Source: Ignavibacteriales bacterium (GTDB lineage Bacteria; Bacteroidota; Ignavibacteria; Ignavibacteriales; Melioribacteraceae). From it: a stretch of 64,000 bases of DNA. The stretch lies in assembly GCA_026390795.1 (NCBI GenBank), contig JAPLFG010000004.1, positions 62,001-126,000 of the forward strand, in the 5' to 3' direction. Shown piece by piece: positions 32,990 to 41,434 of this stretch (positions are counted from its first letter, which is position 1; each line of letters begins with the position of its first letter). The notes below the pieces were generated by a model. The model saw only the letters and a list, made by a program, of their open reading frames with translations. It was not told the origin of the DNA and searched no databases. Position numbers and translations under genes: made by a program.

Positions 32990-33564
32990 TACACCTCCGT
33001 AACAATATTTTTTTCTAGTTTATATTTTTTATTTGACTTACTACAATATGCTATTCCATCTTTATCAAAAATTAATTTCTGTCCTGCTTCGCTCAACCAT
33101 CCAACGTGTCTAGCGGGATTGCCAACTACCAAAGCGTAATCCGGAACATTTTTAGTAACTACTGCACCGGCGCCAATGAAAGCAAATTTTCCGATTGTGT
33201 GTCCGCATACAATTGTAGAATTAGCACCAAGCGAAGCGCCCTCTTTCACCAAAGTTTTGATGTAGTATTTAGAACCGACTTGCGGATACTTGCTTCTCGG
33301 ATCGATGATATTTGTAAATACCATTGAAGGACCGCAAAAAACATAATCTTCTAATATCACTCCTTCATAAACAGAAACATTATTTTGTATCTTGACAAAA
33401 TTTCCAATAACAACATTGGAACCAACATTTACATTTTGTCCAAGTACACAATTTGTCCCGATTCTTGCACCGGATTGTACATGTGAGAAATGCCAAATTT
33501 TTGTTCCTTCGCCAATCTCAACATTTTCATCAACATATGCGGATTCATGTTTAAAATAATTCAT
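32989..33564 (-). CDS. Left-handed beta-helix N-acetyltransferase, WbpD/WlbB-like
   Basis: This 191-residue protein is built from hexapeptide repeats (VEIGEGTKIWHFSHV, ARIGTNCVLGQNVNVG, VVIGNFVKIQNNVSV) and ends with VVTKNVPDYALVVGNPARHVG, typical of WbpD/WlbB. It should acetylate the 3-amino group of the aminated UDP-sugar to give UDP-2,3-diacetamido-2,3-dideoxyglucuronate, a building block of surface glycans. It lies five bases after the oxidoreductase and is coupled to the aminotransferase. Confidence 0.88.
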   Translation of the reverse strand: MNYFKHESAYVDENVEIGEGTKIWHFSHVQSGARIGTNCVLGQNVNVGSNVVIGNFVKIQNNVSVYEGVILEDYVFCGPSMVFTNIIDPRSKYPQVGSKYYIKTLVKEGASLGANSTIVCGHTIGKFAFIGAGAVVTKNVPDYALVVGNPARHVGWLSEAGQKLIFDKDGIAYCSKSNKKYKLEKNIVTEV

Positions 33565-33568
33565 AACC

Positions 33569-34513
33569 TCATCTCACTTTACTAAGTAATGGATGAATTA
33601 AATTTTTATTCTCAGACACTTTCGCGAATCGGATATTGTAAACTGCTTCGATGGACGGTCTTGCATCGATAATACCTAGTCCCCTTCCGCTTAAAATTTC
33701 TCCATAAACTTTTGTATGAAGATCAGAGAATCCGTCTGTAAATTCGATCTCTTTATCATCAACAATTATAGAGCGGTATGTGGGTTTATTCTGTAATTTG
33801 ATTTCTTTTGGCAAATCATTTTCGTCAATAGATAAATACCAGACTACATTAGCGTTCTGCAATTCTAACAATCCGGACATTTTATTTTGATTGGAAAGAT
33901 GCACTTCACTATTTACAACTCCGCCAAACAGCCAGATTAAAAGATCGAAAAGATGAATACCGATATTAGTTGCAACACCGCCGCTCTTCTCTTCATCCCC
34001 TTTCCAAGAGTAGTGATACCAATTACCGCGCGAAGCAATATAAGTTAGTTCGACTTTATGTTTTTTGTCCGATGAATTTTTGATCTCTTTTTTCAATGAA
34101 ATTAAAGACGGATGATTTCTCAATTGCATCACTGTATAAACTTTTTTACCGGTTTTACTTTCCAATTCTTCAAGTAAATCAAGATTCTGCGGAAATAAGA
34201 CTAAGGGTTTTTCGCATATTACATCGGCACCGATATTTAGACCTAACCTTATTTGAGAATCATGTATATGATTGGGAGAACAGACAGTTAAAAAATCAAT
34301 TTTAGTTTCTGAATGCAGAGCAAGCTTTGCAAGATATCGTTCAAATCGTTCATATCCGGTAAAATAATTTGCATGCGGAAAGAAATGATCCAGCACACCG
34401 ACAGAATCATGCGGATCAAAACATGCGGTTAGTTCATTACCCGTCTCTTTTATTGCTTTAAGATGACGCGGGGCTACATAACCGGCGGCACCTGTTAATC
34501 CGAATCTTTTCAT
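33569..34513 (-). CDS. Gfo/Idh/MocA oxidoreductase, WbpB/WlbA-like
   Basis: This 314-residue NAD-binding protein opens FGLTGAAGYVAPRHLKAIKE and has CSPNHIHDSQIRLGL and ADVICEKPLVL, the Lys of EKP being catalytic in this family. The opening and length match WlbA/WbpB, which oxidises C3 of UDP-N-acetylglucosaminuronic acid. It is first in a compact three-gene operon with WbpD-like and WbpE-like genes. The UDP-GlcNAc 6-dehydrogenase (WbpA) needed to make its substrate is not in this window. Confidence 0.88.
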   Translation of the reverse strand: MKRFGLTGAAGYVAPRHLKAIKETGNELTACFDPHDSVGVLDHFFPHANYFTGYERFERYLAKLALHSETKIDFLTVCSPNHIHDSQIRLGLNIGADVICEKPLVLFPQNLDLLEELESKTGKKVYTVMQLRNHPSLISLKKEIKNSSDKKHKVELTYIASRGNWYHYSWKGDEEKSGGVATNIGIHLFDLLIWLFGGVVNSEVHLSNQNKMSGLLELQNANVVWYLSIDENDLPKEIKLQNKPTYRSIIVDDKEIEFTDGFSDLHTKVYGEILSGRGLGIIDARPSIEAVYNIRFAKVSENKNLIHPLLSKVR

Positions 34514-34621
34514 TCTGATATTAATCGATAAATTTTACTGACAAATTTAGCAAATAGTGTTTGAATAACTATACTGATTTAGATTAAATTGCGAACCGAC
34601 TACAACTAATACGGAGTAATT

Positions 34622-35884
34622 GTGAGCATCTCTTCCGAAGTCCAAAAAATTAAAACTGGTTTTCTTCCTTCTTTCTGGGTTGCTAATGGAATGGAATTGT
34701 TTGAACGGCTTGCCTACTACGGTCAGCAAATTGTTTTTATGATTTATATGCGCAATAAACTCGGCTTCACCGAATCAGAAGCCGGACAACTCTCCGGTAT
34801 GTTCGGAGGACTAATTTATTTACTTCCGATCTTAGGTGGAACTTTAGCAGATAAATGGGGATTCAGACGCGCATTCAGCATTGCATTTTCAATTTTAGGA
34901 CTCGGATATTTTTTAATCGGTTCGGTTGGAATGAGCGCTTTCGCGGGAATCTATGGCGGCTTCTCTCAATACTGGCTGTTGATGGCATTTCTTGTTTTCA
35001 CTGCATTAGGAGGATCGTTTATTAAACCCTCTGTATTGGGTACAGTTGCAGTTACTTCGAAAGAAGAGACTAAATCACTCGGATTTGCAATTTATTATTG
35101 GCTGGTTAATGCCGGCGCAATGATAGGTCCAACAATCGCCTATTTTGTAAGAGATAGATTTGGTAACGAATTTGTTTATATCGTTTCTTCAGTCAGCTGT
35201 TTCGCGATGCTGGTTGTAAATCTAATATTGTACAAAGATGTTAAGGTAAAAGGAAATGAAGTTGTTGAATCTCTCGGAAAAAAGATTACAAATCTATTTG
35301 TTGTTCTCGGCAATTTTAGATTTATGATCTTTCTTCTAATTTATTCACTTTACTGGATAATTTTTTGGCAGGAATTTATAATCGTTCCTTACTATATAAC
35401 TGATTATATCAGCAAAAGCGCCCCATATGAAATTGTACAGTCCTGGGCAGGTGCCGGTGCTATCATTCTATTACAAATTCCTCTTAACAGATTAACAAAA
35501 CACCTCCCGACATCTAAAGCAATTCTTGTTGGTTTCGCGCTCTCAAGTTTAATTTGGGTAATAATTGGAATATCACCAAGCATCCCCACCATTGCTGCAG
35601 GTATAGTAGCATTCGCGATTGGAGAGATGATTCAAGCACCCAGATACTATGAATACATTTCCGAAATTGCTCCGGCAGGTCAACAAGGATTATATCAAGG
35701 ATATGCTTTTTTACCGATTGCAATTGCACGCTTTGCAGGTGATCCGTTTGGTGGATGGATTTATCAAACAGCTAAAGCCGCCGGTAAACCAAGCATGATC
35801 TGGTTTTCTATGATTGGAATTGGATTTTTAGCTACCGCTCTTATGTGGTTATACAATAGAACATTGGTTGAGAAGAAAAAATAA
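34622..35884 (+). CDS. POT/MFS-type peptide transporter
   Basis: This 420-residue protein has about 12 membrane helices and the POT-family signature ELFERLAYYG in the first helix, with LGGTLADKWGFRRAF and GGSFIKPSVLGTVA after it. It probably imports di- or tripeptides with protons; the substrate is inferred from the family. The start is GTG at 34622, five bases after CGGAG. It is divergent from the sugar-nucleotide operon. It is shorter than most POT transporters (about 450-500). Confidence 0.8.
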   Translation: MSISSEVQKIKTGFLPSFWVANGMELFERLAYYGQQIVFMIYMRNKLGFTESEAGQLSGMFGGLIYLLPILGGTLADKWGFRRAFSIAFSILGLGYFLIGSVGMSAFAGIYGGFSQYWLLMAFLVFTALGGSFIKPSVLGTVAVTSKEETKSLGFAIYYWLVNAGAMIGPTIAYFVRDRFGNEFVYIVSSVSCFAMLVVNLILYKDVKVKGNEVVESLGKKITNLFVVLGNFRFMIFLLIYSLYWIIFWQEFIIVPYYITDYISKSAPYEIVQSWAGAGAIILLQIPLNRLTKHLPTSKAILVGFALSSLIWVIIGISPSIPTIAAGIVAFAIGEMIQAPRYYEYISEIAPAGQQGLYQGYAFLPIAIARFAGDPFGGWIYQTAKAAGKPSMIWFSMIGIGFLATALMWLYNRTLVEKKK

Positions 35885-35896
35885 TGATTGTTAGAG

Positions 35897-35988
35897 ACCT
35901 CTGAAATATTAAAAAGTCATTCACATTCAGGTGCGAACGGGAATCTAGTAGAACTAAATTAGATCCCCCAAAAAAAATTTTCAGAGGT
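35897..35988. repeat. Long-armed palindromic element, probably a decayed dispersed repeat
   Basis: ACCTCTGAAA at 35897-35906 is matched exactly in inverted form at 35979-35988, enclosing GTCATTC and a GGGAATCT/AGATCCCC pair. The nested layout resembles mobile palindromic repeats found between genes in related bacteria. It lies between the transporter and cydA and could form a hairpin in RNA. Confidence 0.45.
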
Positions 35989-36100
35989 TGCTATTCAACT
36001 CCATGAAAATGCGAAATTAGTATTCGGAAAAAAATTAAGATTAGTTTTTTTCCAAACTGTTTCTTAAAATGAATAAAGAAATTTTAACCCGGATATAAAC

Positions 36101-37480
36101 ATGTCAGTAGAATTATTATCAAGAATTCAATTCGCATTTACAATTGCATTCCATTATATCTATCCTCCGCTCAGCATCGGATTAGGAGTGGCTCTTGTAT
36201 TAATGGAAGGACTTTACTTAAAAACTAAAAACCCAATCTTTCAGCAGATGACAAAATTTTGGGTGCGTGTTTTTGCATTAACATTTGCATTAGGAGTCGC
36301 CACCGGAATTGTAATGGAGTTCGAGTTTGGTACTAACTGGGCTACATACTCAAGATATGTCGGCGATGTTTTTGGAAGTGCATTAGCAGCCGAAGGAATT
36401 TTTGCATTCTTTCTTGAATCCGGTTTTTTAGCTGTCCTAGTATTCGGTTGGAATAAAGTTTCTCCTAAAATGCATTTCTTTTCTACAATAATGGTTGCGT
36501 TGGGTGCTATGTTGAGTGCTGTTTGGATTGTGGTTGCAAATTCATGGCAGCAGACTCCAGCCGGGTTTCATATTGTTGGTGAAGGTATAAATGCCCGTGC
36601 CGAGATAACCAACTTTTGGCAAATGGTATTTAACCCATCTTCAATGGAAAGATTAATGCATACTCTATCCGGTGCATGGCTTTCAGGTTCATTTTTAATT
36701 TTGAGTGTTTCGGCATATTATCTTTTAAGGAATAAGCATACCGATTTCGCAATCAGATCGTTTAAAGTCGGTTTGGGTATTGCAATTTTTGCGTCTTTGT
36801 TTCAATTAGTTTCCGGGCATAGCAGTGCTGTAGGCGTTAGCAAAAATCAACCGGCAAAATTAGCGGCTTATGAAGCTCACTTCGATTCGAATAAAGTTGC
36901 TGATATGTATTTATTCGGCTGGGTAAATGAGAAAAATCAAAAAGTAAATTTTGGTGTAGCAATTCCCGGCTTTCTAAGCTATTTGGTACATGGTGATTTC
37001 AATACTCCGATAAAAGGATTAAATGCATTTAAGAAAAATGAGATTCCTCCGGTTAATTTTGTATTTCAAACTTATCATCTGATGGTTGCAATAGGATTTA
37101 CTCTAATCGGGTTGAGTGTGCTCGGTTTATTTTATTTATGGAGAGGAACTCTCTTCCAAAAGAAATGGCTTTTAAAAATATTTGTTCTTTCTGTTCTACT
37201 GCCTCAGGCAGCAAACCAATTAGGCTGGTTTTCTGCTGAAGTCGGCAGACAGCCCTGGATTGTTCAAGGATTACTTAGAACATCGGACGCGCTTTCAAAA
37301 GCAGTAGAAGCAAATCAAGTTATCTTTTCTTTAATACTTTTTTCGATAATCTATGCTCTGCTTCTTGTCCTTTTCCTCTATCTACTTAACGAGAAGATTC
37401 AACACGGTCCAATGGAAGCAGATTTAGTAACATCAGAATATGAAAAACAAAAAATGATATTTTCCAAAAACCAAAAGTGA
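36101..37480 (+). CDS. cydA: Cytochrome bd oxidase subunit I
   Basis: This 459-residue membrane protein has the CydA signature [17 protein letters not shown] with a haem-ligand His, [20 protein letters not shown], and the [16 protein letters not shown] block near the haem-binding region. It reduces oxygen to water with electrons from quinol. The length fits the short Q-loop form. It forms an operon with cydB four bases downstream. High-affinity bd oxidase suits life at low oxygen. Confidence 0.95.
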   Translation: MSVELLSRIQFAFTIAFHYIYPPLSIGLGVALVLMEGLYLKTKNPIFQQMTKFWVRVFALTFALGVATGIVMEFEFGTNWATYSRYVGDVFGSALAAEGIFAFFLESGFLAVLVFGWNKVSPKMHFFSTIMVALGAMLSAVWIVVANSWQQTPAGFHIVGEGINARAEITNFWQMVFNPSSMERLMHTLSGAWLSGSFLILSVSAYYLLRNKHTDFAIRSFKVGLGIAIFASLFQLVSGHSSAVGVSKNQPAKLAAYEAHFDSNKVADMYLFGWVNEKNQKVNFGVAIPGFLSYLVHGDFNTPIKGLNAFKKNEIPPVNFVFQTYHLMVAIGFTLIGLSVLGLFYLWRGTLFQKKWLLKIFVLSVLLPQAANQLGWFSAEVGRQPWIVQGLLRTSDALSKAVEANQVIFSLILFSIIYALLLVLFLYLLNEKIQHGPMEADLVTSEYEKQKMIFSKNQK

Positions 37481-37484
37481 AAAA

Positions 37485-38513
37485 ATGGAATTCAATTTTG
37501 ATCTAAATAGTATTTGGTTCATTCTGATTGGTGTTCTTTTAACCGGTTATGCAATATTGGATGGTTTCGATCTTGGAGTCGGAGCTTTGCATTTATTCAT
37601 GAAGGGAGATACTAACAGAAGAATTTTGATAAACTCAATTGGTCCAGTTTGGGATGGTAATGAAGTATGGCTTGTAACCGGCGGCGGTGCGTTATTTGCC
37701 GCTTTCCCGCATGTTTATGCAACTGTATTTTCCGGTTTTTATACTGCGTTCATGATTCTTCTTTTTGTATTAATCTTTAGAGCAGTTGCTATTGAGTTTA
37801 GAAGCAAGCAAACTATGCAATGGTGGAGAACAGCTTGGGATACGGCGTTTTCAATATCAAGTATCTTGATTGCATTTTTGATGGGTGTAGCTATCGGAAA
37901 TATTATTACAGGTATCCCGGTTGGGAGCGATAAAGAATTTGCCGGAACATTTTTGGGTTTAATTACTCCATTTACAGTTATGGTAGGTATTACAACAGTT
38001 TCACTTTTCATGATGCATGGCGCTATTTATCTAATGATGAAAACCGAAGGCGAGGTTCAGACAATTGTTAGAAACTGGACCAACAACACAATAATATTCT
38101 TTGCGATCTGCTACATTTCTACAACAATGGCAACATTAATTTATTACCCGGAAATGGTTCAGCCATTTAAAACCCATCCTTGGTTATTCATACTTGCATT
38201 ATTAAATATGCTTGCAGTTGCAAATATTCCCCGCTCAATTCATCTCGGAAAAGAGTTCAAAGCATTTTTGTCATCCGCTGCGAGCATTGCTGCATTATTA
38301 GCTTTATTCGCAATTGGCTTGTATCCGAATATTGTCAAATCTACGATTGATCCGGCATATCATTTAAATATTTATAATGCTTCTTCATCTCAAGAAACAT
38401 TGAAGATAATGCTGATCATCGCGCTAATCGGTGTGCCGTTCGTTCTAACGTACACAGTCAGCATCTACTGGATTTTTAGAGGAAAGGTGAAGATCGATTC
38501 AATGAGTTATTGA
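37485..38513 (+). CDS. cydB: Cytochrome bd oxidase subunit II
   Basis: This 342-residue membrane protein has the CydB opening WFILIGVLLTGYAILDGFD, INSIGPVWDGNEVWLV and FPHVYATVFSGFY. It pairs with CydA in the bd oxidase. No small CydX-like frame was seen after it in the 65 bases before the convergent sthA gene. Confidence 0.95.
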   Translation: MEFNFDLNSIWFILIGVLLTGYAILDGFDLGVGALHLFMKGDTNRRILINSIGPVWDGNEVWLVTGGGALFAAFPHVYATVFSGFYTAFMILLFVLIFRAVAIEFRSKQTMQWWRTAWDTAFSISSILIAFLMGVAIGNIITGIPVGSDKEFAGTFLGLITPFTVMVGITTVSLFMMHGAIYLMMKTEGEVQTIVRNWTNNTIIFFAICYISTTMATLIYYPEMVQPFKTHPWLFILALLNMLAVANIPRSIHLGKEFKAFLSSAASIAALLALFAIGLYPNIVKSTIDPAYHLNIYNASSSQETLKIMLIIALIGVPFVLTYTVSIYWIFRGKVKIDSMSY

Positions 38514-38522
38514 AAAATCGGT

Positions 38523-38546
38523 GTCATTTATTCATTGACAAATGAC
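38523..38546. terminator. Weak hairpin between convergent cydB and sthA
   Basis: GTCATTT (38523-38529) pairs with AAATGAC (38540-38546) around a 10-base loop. It lies between two convergent genes and could end either transcript, though the stem is AT-rich and no clear T run follows. Confidence 0.3.
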
Positions 38547-38578
38547 TATTGCTTACAACTAATATTTTAGTTCACGGT

Positions 38579-39970
38579 TTATTTACCGCCGGATTGTCTG
38601 CTCATTTCAACGCGGTTAAATCCGTTAAGTGCCGCAACTCGATATGCTTCTGCCATTGTAGGATAATTAAACGTACTGTTGATGAAATACATCAGCGTAT
38701 TACCTTCTCCTTTCTGAGACATGATTGCCTGTCCGATGTGAATAATCTCAGATGCTTCGTAACCAAAACAATGAATGCCGAGAATCTGCAATGTCTCTCT
38801 GTGAAAAAGTATTTTTAACATGCCGACTGTTCTTCCTGTAATCTGCGCTCTTGCAAGATGACGGAAGAAAGAATGACCGACTTCATACGGAATTTTCTTT
38901 TCAGTTAATTCTCTTTCATTAAGTCCAACCGAACTAATTTCAGGAATGGTATAAATTCCCGTAGGAATATCTTCGGCTTTCAAGGTTGTCTTTTCACCAA
39001 ATATCAAATGTCTTGCTGCAAACCTTCCTTGATCATAAGCCGCGCTTGCAAGACTCGGATACCCGATAACATCACCCACTGCAAAAATATTTGGAACCGT
39101 TGATTGATAAAATTCATTGACCGGGATTGATCCTCTGGAATTAATTTCAATATTTAATTCTTCCAGTCCCATATTTTGAGTATTGCCTGTTCTTCCTTGC
39201 GCCCATAATAAGTAATCGCTTCTAATTTGTTTATTGGACTTAAGAAAAATAGTTACGCCTTTATCATCCGCTTCAACTTTTTCATATTCTTCGCCATGAC
39301 GAACCAGAACTCCGTTCTCTCTTAAATGATAAGCAAGCGCATCAATTATTTCATCATCAAGAAAAGATAGAAGTTGGTTGCGCGTATTAATCAAATTGAC
39401 TTTTACACTCAGACCTCTAAATATCGAAGCGTATTCGCACCCTATAACTCCGGCACCGTAAATTGTTAACGTCTTAGGATTATCTTGAATTTTTAAAAGT
39501 TTGTCGCTGTCAACAATTCTAGGATGAGTAAAATCCACATCTGGTGTATGATATGGTCTCGAACCGGTTGCAATAATAAATGAATCTGCAAAGTAAATCT
39601 TTTTCAATCCGGATGATTCTGTAACTTCAACCGAGTTTGAATTTAGAAATTTGGCTCTCCCGATAATTAGATCTACACAATTTCTGGTATAAAAACCATG
39701 CCTTAATTCAACTTGACTATTTATAACCGATGCGGTTTGTTTCAACAGTTCTTGATAAGTAGCGCCTTCAAATTTATTACTATCATATAATATCTGGCTG
39801 GCATGTCTAAGCGCTTTACTTGGAATAGTTCCTTTATGAGTGTTGCTTCCTCCTACGAGCGAAAATTCTTCGCACACTGCAACTTTTTTTCCCTCTTTAG
39901 CGCAAGTCATTGCAGCGCCTTCACCGCCGGGACCGCTTCCAATAATTATAACATCGTATTTATTTTCCAT
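38579..39970 (-). CDS. sthA: Soluble pyridine nucleotide transhydrogenase-like flavoprotein
   Basis: This 463-residue FAD enzyme begins [17 protein letters not shown] and carries [16 protein letters not shown], where the two redox cysteines of lipoamide dehydrogenases are absent, as is typical of SthA. A NAD-binding motif ([15 protein letters not shown]) and a C-terminal dimerisation domain with [17 protein letters not shown] follow. It should move hydride between NADH and NADP+. The gene stands alone and is convergent with cydB. Confidence 0.88.
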   Translation of the reverse strand: MENKYDVIIIGSGPGGEGAAMTCAKEGKKVAVCEEFSLVGGSNTHKGTIPSKALRHASQILYDSNKFEGATYQELLKQTASVINSQVELRHGFYTRNCVDLIIGRAKFLNSNSVEVTESSGLKKIYFADSFIIATGSRPYHTPDVDFTHPRIVDSDKLLKIQDNPKTLTIYGAGVIGCEYASIFRGLSVKVNLINTRNQLLSFLDDEIIDALAYHLRENGVLVRHGEEYEKVEADDKGVTIFLKSNKQIRSDYLLWAQGRTGNTQNMGLEELNIEINSRGSIPVNEFYQSTVPNIFAVGDVIGYPSLASAAYDQGRFAARHLIFGEKTTLKAEDIPTGIYTIPEISSVGLNERELTEKKIPYEVGHSFFRHLARAQITGRTVGMLKILFHRETLQILGIHCFGYEASEIIHIGQAIMSQKGEGNTLMYFINSTFNYPTMAEAYRVAALNGFNRVEMSRQSGGK

Positions 39971-40020
39971 AATGATTATACCGATCAGAATAGTGAATAA
40001 TTAAACCAGTGTTACTCAGC

Positions 40021-40959
40021 TCAATCAAATTTTAAAATAACAGACTTTCTTTCTCGTTCGGAAAGTTCGTCGGATTTGCTTGTTGACTTAAATAAATCAA
40101 ATAAATTGTTTACTGGTTCTTCTTTTTCTTCAACTGAATTCAAGTTTTGCGTGTCATTATTTATTTTAATTGCGCTGGCGGATTCCTTATTTATTGCGTC
40201 CTTAATAATTTGATTATCTGCGTTCGGAATCCCTAGAGCTTGTTTCAAGAGGTCAATTATTTCTTCTCTAAATACCTGTACATTAGCCGCATCCGGAGTT
40301 TTGGGCATTGATAAATTTTGTTTGCCAAGATTTATATCCTCGGCAATCTTGTCAACATTAGTTATTGCTTCAACTTTCGGATTCCGGTCTTCAATTGTTC
40401 TCATTTTAATTTCATCGGCATCTTTTGAAACTTTGTGAGCATCTGCTTCTTCTTCAATGAATGAATCATCAAATGCGAAAATCGCATCGGCATAGATTTT
40501 ATCATTCTGACTTTGAGCTTCAACGGCTTTAAGATCAAAGCTATACACTTCGGCAAAATTCGGTTCAGTTTCCTTTTTAGTTAGAGACGTTAACCCAACT
40601 TGTTGAATCTTGAAACGGAATTCAGACGGATCTAAATCGAAACGAAGATGCCGTAAATCTTTAATTGCAAAAACCGGGTCGAAATAGATCAGTTCTATCT
40701 TTCCGTTAATTTGTATGAAGTAGCCATACTTAGTTGAATATGCATCAAGACTGTTAACGTTTGTAAGAAGGCGATAGATAATTAGGTTTTTCGGTGAAGG
40801 ATCTTTTATAAAAGCACAAACATCAAAGTAACTAATACGCCTTGGGCTTTTAATCTTTTCATTTTTATAAATTATCTTAAAGCTATCATTAAAGTTGAAC
40901 ATGTTTTGAGAGTAGATCAAAACATCATTTTTACGAAGATCTAGAGTTTCTAAAAGCAT
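40021..40959 (-). CDS. Hypothetical protein with a long charged linker
   Basis: This 312-residue protein is not recognised. Residues 1-140 look folded and beta-rich (RISYFDVCAFIKDPSPKNLI, KYGYFIQINGKIELIYFDPV). Residues 150-300 are rich in Asp, Glu, Asn and Lys with short helices (VFREEIIDLLKQALGI) and look largely disordered. No signal peptide or membrane segment is seen. It lies between sthA and a four-helix bundle gene with no functional clue. Confidence 0.6.
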   Translation of the reverse strand: MLLETLDLRKNDVLIYSQNMFNFNDSFKIIYKNEKIKSPRRISYFDVCAFIKDPSPKNLIIYRLLTNVNSLDAYSTKYGYFIQINGKIELIYFDPVFAIKDLRHLRFDLDPSEFRFKIQQVGLTSLTKKETEPNFAEVYSFDLKAVEAQSQNDKIYADAIFAFDDSFIEEEADAHKVSKDADEIKMRTIEDRNPKVEAITNVDKIAEDINLGKQNLSMPKTPDAANVQVFREEIIDLLKQALGIPNADNQIIKDAINKESASAIKINNDTQNLNSVEEKEEPVNNLFDLFKSTSKSDELSERERKSVILKFD

Positions 40960-40984
40960 TATAATAGTGTTTAGTTTTGAGTGA

Positions 40985-41305
40985 TCAGTTTTTATTGTTT
41001 TGCGTTAATATTAGATTATTCTTAGTACTTTTTACAATTGCAGTTAGCATTTTTATTAATGCATTAATATCAATCAAATATTTTTCGTAATCATATTTCA
41101 CAAATTGACTTTTATGTAATAGTTTCAACCAATAATCATTCTCTCTTGCTTCCTTTGCAGCTATAGACATTTTATTCAAAAAATCTTTTTTTGAAGCCGC
41201 CGCCTGAGCTTCATTAACATTTACTCCGATACTCGTAGCAGTTTTTAATAACTGTTTAGATATAATAAATTCTGAATTTCTTATTAGTTCTTTATACAAT
41301 TCCAT
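40985..41305 (-). CDS. Four-helix bundle protein (rRNA intervening-sequence type), start uncertain
   Basis: The ATG at 41305 gives 106 residues with the four-helix bundle pattern (ISKQLLKTATSIGVNVNEAQ, KKDFLNKMSIAAKEARENDY). The frame stays open upstream as IIEDGKGRVTEKGFNFALEI, which is the normal N-terminal helix of this family, back to ATA-ATC at 41365-41360, behind a strong GGGAGG. So either translation starts at a rare AUA/AUC codon or an ATG has been lost and the ATG at 41305 gives a truncated protein. The function of this family is unknown. Confidence 0.72.
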   Translation of the reverse strand: MELYKELIRNSEFIISKQLLKTATSIGVNVNEAQAAASKKDFLNKMSIAAKEARENDYWLKLLHKSQFVKYDYEKYLIDINALIKMLTAIVKSTKNNLILTQNNKN

Positions 41306-41434
41306 TATTTCTAAGGCAAAATTAAAACCCTTCTCAGTTACTCTACCTTTCCCATCTTCGATTATTTTGCCTCCCGCTAAAAACAGATAACCATAATCTT
41401 ATCTATGATCTCTAACAACTAAAAACTGCTCTCA

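Noticed and set aside
34514-34621. Riboswitch before the POT transporter
   Set aside because: Only about 100 bases, shared with a divergent promoter, and no conserved aptamer core was seen.
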